Shown here piece after piece: positions 18,070-25,342 of a stretch of 64,000 nt of DNA. This DNA is from Maritalea porphyrae (lineage in GTDB: Bacteria > Pseudomonadota > Alphaproteobacteria > Rhizobiales > Devosiaceae), in contig NZ_JAPWGX010000007.1 of the NCBI RefSeq assembly GCF_027213965.1, positions 1 to 64,000 on the forward strand. Direction: 5' to 3'. Position 1 is the stretch's first letter. Each line of letters opens with the position of its first letter. The notes under the pieces are model-generated. The model saw only the letters and a program-made list of their open reading frames with translations. It did not search any database and was not told the origin of the DNA. The translations under genes and the position numbers were made by a program.

Positions 18070-18563
18070 GGTAACCACCTCCAACGCGTGTTTTGCATTG
18101 GGAACAACACAAAAGAAACCTCCCAAAGCTGCACAAGGGTTATAACTCGTTTTCCATTGACTTTTTTGGCACTTAGGGTTCTGAAACCAACCGACAACCC
18201 TGCGATGTCCTGAATTACAAGGCGCTTCAACAAGTCGCGATTGATTTCGGCTGAGACGAAGAGCCCGTTTTGGCGTTGTTCAACCTGCCAATATCCGTCG
18301 AGTGAGTTCGGAACATGCTCCATAAGCATTCGAACATTGCGCACCGGTTGCAAGCTGTTTGGCGCAAACTCGTCGCCATTCACATCACTTGTGCCGTACC
18401 ATGCTGCATACCCGCCAATCACGATTGGGTCTTTGGGCGAGGGTTTACGCCCCGTCAACATTGCAATTTCCAACATTTCCCGCTCAGCATTAAGAGCAGA
18501 TTGAACGGCCTCTTGTCCGGCTTTGCCAAAGTGCCAAAGGAATTTTATGTCTTGCAAGTTCAT
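18066..18563 (-). CDS. S78-like (HK97 prohead protease family) protein in the replication module
   Basis: 165 residues. The body reads as an S78 fold: GGYAAWYGTSDVNGDEF, His83 in VRMLMEHVPN, Ser124 in IAGLSVGFRTL and Glu148 in LWEVSFVLFPM. All three positions that would form the protease active site are present. The true maturation protease of this phage is fused to the capsid at 7142-9103, so this is a second copy, divergent and embedded between small early genes and the primase. It ends in TGGTTACCATGA, coupled to the primase start. Its function in early expression is unknown; it may process a different target. Confidence 0.75.
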   Translation of the reverse strand: MNLQDIKFLWHFGKAGQEAVQSALNAEREMLEIAMLTGRKPSPKDPIVIGGYAAWYGTSDVNGDEFAPNSLQPVRNVRMLMEHVPNSLDGYWQVEQRQNGLFVSAEINRDLLKRLVIQDIAGLSVGFRTLSAKKVNGKRVITLVQLWEVSFVLFPMQNTRWRWLP

Positions 18564-18748
18564 CGCGCCACCGTGTCTTCACCGGCCCCGATAGTATTCA
18601 GCACCAAACGGCATTGATCGCATGCGCGGATCGTTTCGTTGGACACAAGCCCGCCGTTGCCGCCTTTACCGTGCGTGCCGGTCACATCATAGGTGATCGC
18701 ATCGATCAGCTTGCTGGTGGCCGCTTGGAGTTTTTGAATGTTACTCAT
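18560..18748 (-). CDS. Small phage protein, unknown
   Basis: 62 residues from ATG 18748 (a GTG at 18757 is also in frame). It contains a C-x2-C pair (RACDQCRL) and an N-terminal helix. The stop overlaps the start of the S78-like gene. No family recognised. It belongs to a tightly packed chain of early genes in which each start overlaps the preceding stop. Confidence 0.65.
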   Translation of the reverse strand: MSNIQKLQAATSKLIDAITYDVTGTHGKGGNGGLVSNETIRACDQCRLVLNTIGAGEDTVAR

Positions 18749-18950
18749 CTTCACCACCTACACTAATTGAAACAAAATCTAGTTCCTTCAACGCCGTTTC
18801 AATTTTGCCTTCACAGCCAGTCAACTGGAAGTGTTTGGTTTTGTATTTGGCTGTCATTTCAAACCAAGTTATGTGTCTTTCAAGTTGACTACGCCAATCG
18901 GCAGGAGCAATCGACATGTCGACAAAAAGCGTAACTTCATTCGCCATCAT
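18741..18950 (-). CDS. Small phage protein, unknown
   Basis: 69 residues, MMANEVTLFVDMSIAPADWR..., soluble alpha-beta composition. It overlaps both neighbours. No family recognised. The start at 18950 lies inside the end of the preceding gene, which supports coupled translation. Confidence 0.65.
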   Translation of the reverse strand: MMANEVTLFVDMSIAPADWRSQLERHITWFEMTAKYKTKHFQLTGCEGKIETALKELDFVSISVGGEDE

Positions 18951-19236
18951 TCACCCCCAACCGTTTCAAATGCGCTTTGCGCGACCGTGTAGCCGCCGCT
19001 TTGTCTTTTGTGGATTTCCGCTTCGCCGCTGCTTTGGCGTTCACATCTTTTTCAACGATCAGATAAAGCCACTCCGCTTCGCGCTTTACGCCATCGCAAA
19101 TAGGCAAACCTTTGTTCAGGCACATGCAGTTTGTTCGCCCGTTGGCGTATTTGCACATTGAGATTGCGACCTGTTCAATCGGCGGACGATCGGTTTCACT
19201 GAGAATTGAGGTCAGGTTTTCGCGTAGGATGGCCAT
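18937..19236 (-). CDS. Small cysteine-containing phage protein, unknown
   Basis: 99 residues from ATG 19236. Cysteines are grouped as CKYANGRTNCMCLNKGLPIC, compatible with a metal site, and the C-terminal third is strongly basic (AAAKRKSTKDKAAATRSRKA). It could bind nucleic acid; this is inferred only from composition. It overlaps the upstream gene stop (TGATG). Confidence 0.65.
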   Translation of the reverse strand: MAILRENLTSILSETDRPPIEQVAISMCKYANGRTNCMCLNKGLPICDGVKREAEWLYLIVEKDVNAKAAAKRKSTKDKAAATRSRKAHLKRLGVNDGE

Positions 19237-19478
19237 CACATATCCCCACCAGTTTCGCTATACACCAACACCTCAACCTTTACGCGCCTGCCATTGGGCA
19301 AGTCTGCGGTGAATGCACCACGCGTTTCAAGAAGATCGGTTAAGTGTTCGATGAACCCATATGAAAGCCTTGCTTGTCGCCGATATTCATCGCGTTCCGC
19401 TTTCAACGCAGCCAGTTCAACTTCCATCGATAGTTCAACGGCACTAGGGAATTGCATTTCGAAATGTTGCTCACTCAT
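19236..19478 (-). CDS. Small helical phage protein, unknown
   Basis: 80 residues from ATG 19478. Residues ~10-50 form a likely coiled coil (VELSMEVELAALKAERDEYR). An upstream extension to 19541 exists without a ribosome-binding site. A 26-codon frame (19475-19555) ends in an ATGA overlap with this start and could be the remnant of a gene cut by the plus-strand insertion upstream. Confidence 0.65.
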   Translation of the reverse strand: MSEQHFEMQFPSAVELSMEVELAALKAERDEYRRQARLSYGFIEHLTDLLETRGAFTADLPNGRRVKVEVLVYSETGGDM

Positions 19479-19645
19479 TGTACCGTCATCCCCGCTGGTT
19501 TTAGGCGTAGGCCGATCATGTGGGTGACGCCGCCGCCCCATTTCTTTTTGAGCATGCCGAGGTTGCTGGTGTTATTTGTCAAATGGGGGGATTGACCTTT
19601 CTTGCCATTCGCACAAATCTGAACGAAATACTTTTGGAGATTTTT

Positions 19646-20572
19646 GTGTCCGTACCACCAGAGAAGCAAAGCCTGACTATGCTTGAGTTTGCCATTTACG
19701 GTTTCGCAATTGTGCTGTTCGTCTTTGTCATCATAATTCTGACAACAACAGTCTTCAGCCTCTCTGGCAGTACGATTGATATCAGAATTGATACCACTCA
19801 ATCCGGCACCAATTTTTGGATTGGTGGTGCGGGAATTGTGCCGACAGTTATTAGCATTGTGGCTACCATTGCTGCTATTGTTGCAGCGTTTGCTGTTGTC
19901 GGTCAGCTCCGCCAATTGAGGCAGGATGCTGAGAGCAACAACCTGTATGAAAACATTAAGTTGTTGGCGACCAAAGACCAAGTTGGACATGCGTTCGCCT
20001 TGGGCTACTTGGAGAGGGAGTTTCTCGAGAACGAGAGCCGGAAAATGGATCGCCAATTGGTCGAAGATTGTATTCAAACCTACATTTCCAGCCAAAGCTA
20101 CCAAACGCGGGAGAAGGTTTCGGATTCTAGCGGCAATTTTTCTGTGATCGGACCGCTCCACATTGACCGCGCCATTCAGCTTTTTGGCAAACACTTCGGT
20201 TCGCCAGAACACAAGGCTTCCGTTGAAATGGTATATTTTGCAAACAGCGGTAGCTTGTTGAGCTTTGAAAACCTCTATGTACAGATAGCAATTTTCCAAG
20301 GGTCTACATTCAAGTCTCCAGCGATTCAGAATGTGACGTTCCGAACGGCGAAAATCTTCGCCAATTTGGAGTTCGACGGCGTCAGATTCAGAAATGTCAA
20401 GCTTGAGAATATCCACAACATTGACCGCCCGGACTGGCAAATAATCCTTCGAAACTGCACCGGAGCATTGTCCGTTGGTGGCAGAGTTTTTGAGGTCGCA
20501 AGTGGCAAACAGCCGCTGATTATCGACAAATCGATGTTCCCCAGCAAATCCATCAAGCTTAAGTCCTTCTAA
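19646..20572 (+). CDS. Two-helix membrane protein with a pentapeptide-like C-terminus (cargo gene)
   Basis: 308 residues from GTG 19646, chosen because GGAGA lies 6 bases upstream; ATG 19679 is an alternative. Membrane segments lie at about residues 13-35 and 57-82. After them comes a soluble helical part (LRQLRQDAESNNLYENIKLL). The last ~110 residues have an alternating pattern (FKSPAIQNVTFRTAKIFANL, then EFDGVRFRNVKLENI) reminiscent of pentapeptide-repeat beta-helices. It is the only long plus-strand gene in the minus-strand early operon and ends 8 bases from the convergent methyltransferase, so it looks like an inserted moron. A role in host protection or lysogenic conversion is possible but not shown. 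Confidence 0.75.
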   Translation: MSVPPEKQSLTMLEFAIYGFAIVLFVFVIIILTTTVFSLSGSTIDIRIDTTQSGTNFWIGGAGIVPTVISIVATIAAIVAAFAVVGQLRQLRQDAESNNLYENIKLLATKDQVGHAFALGYLEREFLENESRKMDRQLVEDCIQTYISSQSYQTREKVSDSSGNFSVIGPLHIDRAIQLFGKHFGSPEHKASVEMVYFANSGSLLSFENLYVQIAIFQGSTFKSPAIQNVTFRTAKIFANLEFDGVRFRNVKLENIHNIDRPDWQIILRNCTGALSVGGRVFEVASGKQPLIIDKSMFPSKSIKLKSF

Positions 20573-20580
20573 CGGCGTCA

Positions 20581-21837
20581 TCAAACCAACTCGCCCAAAA
20601 TCTCATCAACCATCTTGATGCGCGCACCTAGCACCCGCATCACATTCACCGCCATGGAATTGCCCAGCGCTTTGTATCGCGGCCCGTCCGCTGCGGGCTT
20701 GCCGTGCGTGTGTGGCACAAGCGTATAATTGTCTGGAAAACCTTGAAGCCGCTCGCATTCGGTTGGCGTTAGCCGGCGCACTGCATAATTCGCTGGCACC
20801 AGGGCCCCTTGCTCATGTGGCAATCGCGAGGCGCTGCGCGACATGCCCGAAGTCAGCGGAAATGCCACCGCCATCTGCCCACCGCCATTTTGATGGCTGG
20901 TGGTTGAATTCATCGCTCGTAATGTTGGCGTCACATCGTTTTGAGCATCTGCGCCATAGTCCTTTGATAAAAAGGCAGTGGCGACATAGCTGTCCAGATC
21001 CTCTGCCAGACTGTCATTTCCCTTGGCCAACAATGGTCGTGAAGTATCGGGTACGAACATGGATGCGCCGCCAAGCGCATGCTGATCTTCAAGGCCAAGC
21101 TTTGAGCCAAATGACGCATTGATTGGAGCGGTCACTTCCGTCGGCCAATCGTGCACACCACCATTCAAGTCAAAATCGGTGCCGAGGCCACCACCGCCTG
21201 CAGTGCGGCTGCTAAGTGTGCCGGCAGCGTCTTGCCCCGTTTCGTGGCGCGGCGCAGAATCCCTGCGCAGGCTTTTGGCGTCAAAAAGTACCGCTGCTGC
21301 ACTTCGCCAATCTCCAAGATATCCAACAACGAACACACGGCGTCGTGATTGAGGCACAGCCCTGGGGAATCCATCCACTCGACAGTATTGAGCGTCCAAC
21401 ACTCTGTAGGCCCACCCATACCCGAGTTGCGCCAGCCCTCCGACAAAGGCACCAAAGTCCCGTCCTTCGTTGGATGACAAGACACCGGGCACATTTTCCC
21501 AAAGGATCCAACGGGGCTGATATTTTTCAGCAATTGCAAGGTAGGTAAGGGCGAGGTTACCACGTGGGTCGCTAAGTCCTTTTCTGAGGCCAGCGACGGA
21601 GAATGATTGGCAGGGGGTTCCGCCGACAAGAAGGTCAATTGCATAGTCGAGCCATTCCTTATATTTGGTCATGTCGCCAAGATTGGGCACATCCGGATAT
21701 CGGGCTTGAAGCAAGTTGCTTGGAAACTTTTCGATTTCCGAAAAGAACGCAGGTTTGAAGCCCAACGATTCCCACGCCACACTTGCCGCTTCAATGCCTG
21801 AACAGACAGATCCAAACCGCATCACACCACCCCGCAT
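20581..21837 (-). CDS. DNA (cytosine-5)-methyltransferase
   Basis: 418 residues (413 if ATG 21822 is used). Motif I is FGSVCSGIEAAS, the catalytic Cys76 is in GGTPCQSFS, motif VI is ENVPGVLSS, motif VIII is QSRRRVFVVG, and motif IX/X is ERLQGFPDNYT...ALGNSMAVNVM. The target-recognition region is long and variable (~residues 190-330). No restriction partner is adjacent, so it is an orphan enzyme, probably protecting phage DNA from host restriction or modifying regulation. It is divergent from brnT; the shared gap holds a 14-bp inverted repeat that may control both. Confidence 0.95.
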   Translation of the reverse strand: MRGGVMRFGSVCSGIEAASVAWESLGFKPAFFSEIEKFPSNLLQARYPDVPNLGDMTKYKEWLDYAIDLLVGGTPCQSFSVAGLRKGLSDPRGNLALTYLAIAEKYQPRWILWENVPGVLSSNEGRDFGAFVGGLAQLGYGWAYRVLDAQYCRVDGFPRAVPQSRRRVFVVGYLGDWRSAAAVLFDAKSLRRDSAPRHETGQDAAGTLSSRTAGGGGLGTDFDLNGGVHDWPTEVTAPINASFGSKLGLEDQHALGGASMFVPDTSRPLLAKGNDSLAEDLDSYVATAFLSKDYGADAQNDVTPTLRAMNSTTSHQNGGGQMAVAFPLTSGMSRSASRLPHEQGALVPANYAVRRLTPTECERLQGFPDNYTLVPHTHGKPAADGPRYKALGNSMAVNVMRVLGARIKMVDEILGELV

Positions 21838-21847
21838 AAGTTTTTAT

Positions 21848-21891
21848 TGTAACTACATTTATTCTTGACAAGTTCATTAAATGTAGTTACA
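21848..21891. promoter_or_regulatory. brnTA promoter overlapped by a perfect 14-bp inverted repeat
   Basis: Left arm TGTAACTACATTTA (21848-21861) and right arm TAAATGTAGTTACA (21878-21891) are exact reverse complements with a 16-base spacer. A plus-strand promoter lies across them: TTGACA at 21865-21870, 17 bases, TACATT at 21888-21893. BrnA-type antitoxins are known to repress their own operon, so the arms are the probable operator. The left arm lies 11-25 bases before the divergent methyltransferase start, so that gene may be regulated too. Confidence 0.8.
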
Positions 21892-21920
21892 TTAAACCCA
21901 TCAACAAAGTGGGATGCGAC

Positions 21921-22181
21921 ATGCTGGAATGGGATCACAACAAATCGGAACAATGCCGCGAGTTGCGCGGCTTTGGTTTTGATTTGGCTGAACAGTTCGA
22001 TTTCAGCGCGGCCCAAATGATTGTTGATGAACGCAAGGATTATGGCGAAGTTCGGATCAACGCTTTTGGGCGTATTGACGGTGCGCCATTCGCCATCACC
22101 TTCACCCCACGAGGTAGAAACATTCGCATCATTTCGATGCGCCGCATGCATGAAAAGGAGGCCAGACGATATGGCATCTAA
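21921..22181 (+). CDS. brnT: BrnT family ribonuclease toxin
   Basis: 86 residues from ATG 21921 (a GTG start at 21909 is possible). It shows the BrnT/DUF497 pattern: EWDHNKSEQC, RGFGFDLAEQFDF, VDERKDYGEVR, ITFTPRGRNIRIISMRRMHE and a final EARRYGI. BrnT is an RelE-fold RNase neutralised by BrnA. It overlaps brnA by 10 bases. The pair faces opposite to the surrounding early operon and has its own promoter, so it should be expressed in the lysogen. Confidence 0.93.
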   Translation: MLEWDHNKSEQCRELRGFGFDLAEQFDFSAAQMIVDERKDYGEVRINAFGRIDGAPFAITFTPRGRNIRIISMRRMHEKEARRYGI

Positions 22182-22446
22182 GAAACCAGATCCATTTGCG
22201 ATCGATGAGGACAACAAGCCCTTATCTGACGAGCAAGTTGCCAAGCTGCGCCCCGGTAAGGACGTGCTTGCAGAACTTGGCGTTGACGCGCCGGAGCCAA
22301 AAAAGCGCGGTCGGCCTGTGGCTGACAACCCAAAGCAATCTGTCACCTTGCGGCTAGACGCAAAAGTGCTGGAACACTTTCGCGCCACCGGCAAAGGCTG
22401 GCAAACCCGCGTAAACGAGACATTGCGCAAAGCCATTGGTGAGTGA
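22172..22446 (+). CDS. brnA: BrnA family antitoxin
   Basis: 91 residues from ATG 22172, with AAGGAGG 9 bases upstream inside brnT. The C-terminal part KQSVTLRLDAKVLEHFRATG followed by KGWQTRVNETLRKAI is the ribbon-helix-helix-like DNA-binding part of BrnA. The N-terminal part, rich in P, D and K, is expected to bind the toxin. It should bind the inverted repeat at 21848-21891. Confidence 0.92.
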
Positions 22447-22462
22447 TTGCGGGTTGAGGCCA

Positions 22463-22711
22463 TCATTCAACCGCCCGCGTTGTTGGGTTTGTGCGCTCTG
22501 TTGGTCGACCGTCATCTGCATGAATTTCGGCCAAGGCATTGTTGAGCAAACCAAGCGCCTTGCGGGCTTCTTGTTCGCTCATGTCAAATTCAAGTGGCGA
22601 TCCATCCAAATGCAGGCGAATGCGGTGATCGCCGCTTGGTGCTAGGTGCAACTTGCACAGCACATCGCGTGGGTTTGGTTTGGTCTGTCTTACGAAAGTG
22701 CTAAAAGCCAT
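22463..22711 (-). CDS. Small phage protein, unknown
   Basis: 82 residues from ATG 22711, overlapping the GcrA-like stop in a TGATG. It has the segments LCKLHLAPSGDHRIRLHLDG and EFDMSEQEARKALGLLNNAL. No family recognised. It is the last gene before the brnTA pair, converging with it. Confidence 0.65.
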   Translation of the reverse strand: MAFSTFVRQTKPNPRDVLCKLHLAPSGDHRIRLHLDGSPLEFDMSEQEARKALGLLNNALAEIHADDGRPTERTNPTTRAVE

Positions 22712-23256
22712 CACCAGCCCCCTTGCAAAGTGGCGTGTTTGGTGTGGGTTTCGCAGTAGCTGGATTTGCCTTCCCCATTGTCGTGACCGCAATAATAGGT
22801 TTTGCCATCGCGCTCGATCGGCCAGCGGCAGTGATGGTTTTTTAGGTCCATCATGGTGACAAAAAGCGCGTCCTGGTTGTGTGGCGCGGTGTCTTTGACA
22901 CAGTCAAACAGCCCTTGCTCTTGTTTTTCAGCCGAAACTTGTTGCGACTTTTCGCTAAACTTGTGCTGCAGGCGATGTTCCAAATTTGTGTCTTTGCGGC
23001 CACGCGTTGTGCGCACTTTTGTTTTTGTGCGCGCACCGGCCATACGGCTAGCCATGGCCGGTTCTGCCATTTGTAATTTGTTGCGATCGACAAAGCCCAA
23101 AATGGCATTGCGTGAGCAGCCTAATTTGGTGCCAAGTGCAGCAGCGCTTATGCCCGCACGGCGCGAAATGTTGACAATGGAGACTTTTGTGTCCTTGTCC
23201 ATATCATCCCACTGTGGGAGATCCATTTGCTCAAGGTCGGTGACAGGACTGTCCAT
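22711..23256 (-). CDS. GcrA-like cell-cycle regulator encoded by the phage
   Basis: 181 residues. The N-terminal half contains a helix-turn-helix like that of GcrA (SRRAGISAAALGTKLGCSRN, then AILGFVDRNKL). The C-terminus has the conserved CRWPIER...YYCGH...SYCETHTKHA signature. In Caulobacter, GcrA binds sigma-70 and activates promoters carrying methylated GANTC sites. Compared with host GcrA the middle linker is basic (KTKVRTTRGRK). It starts in a TAATG overlap with the methyltransferase gene, so regulator and methylase are made together. A role in steering host or phage sigma-70 promoters is inference. Confidence 0.8.
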   Translation of the reverse strand: MDSPVTDLEQMDLPQWDDMDKDTKVSIVNISRRAGISAAALGTKLGCSRNAILGFVDRNKLQMAEPAMASRMAGARTKTKVRTTRGRKDTNLEHRLQHKFSEKSQQVSAEKQEQGLFDCVKDTAPHNQDALFVTMMDLKNHHCRWPIERDGKTYYCGHDNGEGKSSYCETHTKHATLQGGW

Positions 23257-24899
23257 TAGGCCACCTCACCTTGCTTGATGATCTCTAAGTCTTTTTCCAA
23301 ATCCAACGGCAGAATTTTGCCGCCAACGGCCACCATTTCGCGCACCATCTCGTCGCCCTGTTGTCGCCCCTTTGGTTTTGGGTTGAACTTGGCGGGTTCT
23401 TTAAGCGACACGGTGTAATATTGGCCTGCAGGGCTTTCATATGGCCCGCCAACATTTAGAACGCGGTATTCTTCGATCTCACCTTTTGCAACCAGGTGCA
23501 CCAAATCGCCAAAGGCCAGCAAATCTTTTACCGTGGGCTGCCCTTCTGGCACATCACGAAACATGCCATCTTCGATCCGTGCACCATTGTTGAGCAGTGC
23601 CATTTGTTCAGCCAGTTTGTTGGACTTTGCGGCCACCACTGGCAGGTTTTCAACTGCTGCGGGTGTTTCTTCTGCTTCAGGCGCTTCATTGCCCCACACA
23701 TCCCAGCCAGGGCGGCAGGTGCGCGCGTTCAATTCGATTTTTGGCAATGACGGGTAGTGTTTTTCAATGAACTCATGAATTTCAGATGGCTTTTGCGAAT
23801 GCTTGCCCTTTGGCGCTCTAAACACCGCATCAGGCTGTGTGCCCATGGCCGGTGCGGGCACCTTGCCACGCGTGGCGATGATGAAAGGTTCGCCATTGTC
23901 GCGCAACCAATAGCCATTGCCTGCATGCAACTTGTGCCACACACCAAATGTGCAAAACTTGAAGCCCCATGCTTCAACCACCCGCAAAGCGTTGGGGAAA
24001 TTGGCGCGGGTTGCCCACATAATCAGCAAACAATCTTTGGCGGCAATTTCGCCCACCGGACGCGCCATAATTTCTTCGATCGCGCTTGTTGGGTAGTGGT
24101 TGTCGGCAGCTCTATCCATGCCGGTTTCTTGGCTATAAGGTTCAAACTTCCATTCAGGATCCGCCAAGATCACCCCATACTTTTTGTCGGGCAACGCAAT
24201 TTGTTTGGCACCCAATGCTTGCTCTTTTTCAGCCCGCTTTTGTTTTTTCTCGGCGGTCTTTTTGTCGCGCAACTCTTTGGTGACTTTGGCGATGGCTTTG
24301 GGGTTTGCATCGCGCATGATTTCGGCTTGTTCTGCCGCTGGCAGTTTGGCCAGCGCGGCAGCGGCGCTGACCTTGAGCGCACCTTGCTCAACAGCCGATG
24401 CCAGTTCTGGTGCGCCATGTGCAATGACGGTCTTCGCGTGAGCGACAGAACGCTCAGAAACTTGTAGCTTTGCAGCAGCATCTTTGATTGAGGTTTTGGG
24501 TGCGCTATTCTGCAAATTTGCAGTATTGGACTTTGGCTGTGCCCCAACCGACATGTCTGCAATTTTGGCCGCAACGGTTGCCCGTTGGCTTGAGCTCAAG
24601 TGTCGTCGTTGCAAGTTTTTGGACAGCACAAATTGCAAAGGATCTGGCGAGATGTTGGCCAGCTTGCAGTACATTGCAAAGTCAATGAAATGCTTTGGGC
24701 CAAACTCGCCAATTTCTTGCAACGCTTTATAGCGATTGCGACCGTCTAGAATTTTGCCCTCAAGCAGAATGATCTGTTCTTGCAGACCGTTTTGCCGAAT
24801 GTCGTCCACAAAATCGGCGAACCATTGTGTCGCCATGTAAGGGAACATATCGGCATATGGGTGCGGCTTAAGCGCGGTATAATTGGTCAGGTTTTTCAT
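23256..24899 (-). CDS. ParB-domain / MT-A70 adenine methyltransferase fusion
   Basis: 547 residues from ATG 24899, which overlaps the stop of the preceding gene; upstream in-frame residues to 24974 lie inside that gene. Residues ~10-110 are a ParB/Srx-like domain (LQEQIILLEGKILDGRNRYKAL, LSKNLQRRHLSSSQRA). A helical region with a helix-turn-helix-like SIKDAAAKLQVSERSVAHAK follows. The MT-A70 catalytic domain is at ~235-430 with DPEW (247-250) replacing the common DPPW. A tail of ~115 residues has no recognised fold. It probably makes N6-methyladenine in phage or host DNA. Its own coding sequence contains the 14-bp palindrome also found before the late operon. Confidence 0.9.
   Translation of the reverse strand: MKNLTNYTALKPHPYADMFPYMATQWFADFVDDIRQNGLQEQIILLEGKILDGRNRYKALQEIGEFGPKHFIDFAMYCKLANISPDPLQFVLSKNLQRRHLSSSQRATVAAKIADMSVGAQPKSNTANLQNSAPKTSIKDAAAKLQVSERSVAHAKTVIAHGAPELASAVEQGALKVSAAAALAKLPAAEQAEIMRDANPKAIAKVTKELRDKKTAEKKQKRAEKEQALGAKQIALPDKKYGVILADPEWKFEPYSQETGMDRAADNHYPTSAIEEIMARPVGEIAAKDCLLIMWATRANFPNALRVVEAWGFKFCTFGVWHKLHAGNGYWLRDNGEPFIIATRGKVPAPAMGTQPDAVFRAPKGKHSQKPSEIHEFIEKHYPSLPKIELNARTCRPGWDVWGNEAPEAEETPAAVENLPVVAAKSNKLAEQMALLNNGARIEDGMFRDVPEGQPTVKDLLAFGDLVHLVAKGEIEEYRVLNVGGPYESPAGQYYTVSLKEPAKFNPKPKGRQQGDEMVREMVAVGGKILPLDLEKDLEIIKQGEVA
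24510..24523. promoter_or_regulatory. Second copy of palindrome CTGCAAATTTGCAG, inside the methyltransferase gene
   Basis: Identical to 14305-14318 including two flanking bases on each side (ATT...GT context). It is in the part of the gene coding for the linker between the ParB-like and HTH-like segments. An intragenic operator or a recruitment site for the encoded protein are both possible. Confidence 0.4.
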
Positions 24900-25342
24900 G
24901 CGTACGCTCCATGCCATTCGATCAGCAGCAGCAGGCTTTGCGCTTCTTGTCTTTCCTCGGCGAAAGCAGCGCATTCCGCTTCATGTTCAAACCGTTCCTT
25001 AAGAGCGCACTGCATTTTGTGGGAAAGGAGCGGCCTTTGTTCGCGACCATGGTTTTTGACAATGGTGCTTAGGCGCTCAACTTCTTGGTGCAGTGCAAAA
25101 ATCCGTGCGCGGGCGGCACAAATGATTTCATCATGTTCAGTGTCGTGGCGCTTTAGCATCCGTATTTGGGTGTCGAGTTCCCAATCTGTCAGCTGATCAA
25201 AGGCCGAGGGGTCTTTGACCACAGCGTGGGTAAGTTGCGTCATGCGGAAGATTGATTGCGGGTCATCACCATGATTGGTGCCATCGCCAAATCGCAAGGC
25301 CGGTTGCAGGTCTTCAAGTTCAACTTTACTCGACTTACTCAT
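24896..25342 (-). CDS. Phage protein with coiled coil, unknown
   Basis: 148 residues, highly charged, with a predicted coiled coil in residues ~50-130 (ARARIFALHQEVERLSTIVK). No family recognised. It overlaps the CII-like gene upstream and the methyltransferase downstream by 8 and 4 bases, placing it in the early leftward operon. Confidence 0.7.
   Translation of the reverse strand: MSKSSKVELEDLQPALRFGDGTNHGDDPQSIFRMTQLTHAVVKDPSAFDQLTDWELDTQIRMLKRHDTEHDEIICAARARIFALHQEVERLSTIVKNHGREQRPLLSHKMQCALKERFEHEAECAAFAEERQEAQSLLLLIEWHGAYA

Noticed and set aside
19475-20584. 369-codon minus-strand frame opposite the membrane-protein gene
   Set aside because: Rich in Cys, Asn, Arg and His with no domain; the plus strand has two good membrane helices and a ribosome-binding site. 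It is read as a shadow. Only its last 26 codons might be a relic.
21509-21822. Restriction endonuclease partner for the C5 methylase
   Set aside because: Neither neighbour (membrane protein, brnTA) resembles a restriction enzyme, so the methylase is treated as an orphan.
23757-24467. 236-codon plus-strand frame opposite the ParB-MT-A70 gene
   Set aside because: No domain, cysteine- and phenylalanine-rich; the minus strand has a catalytic DPEW methylase.
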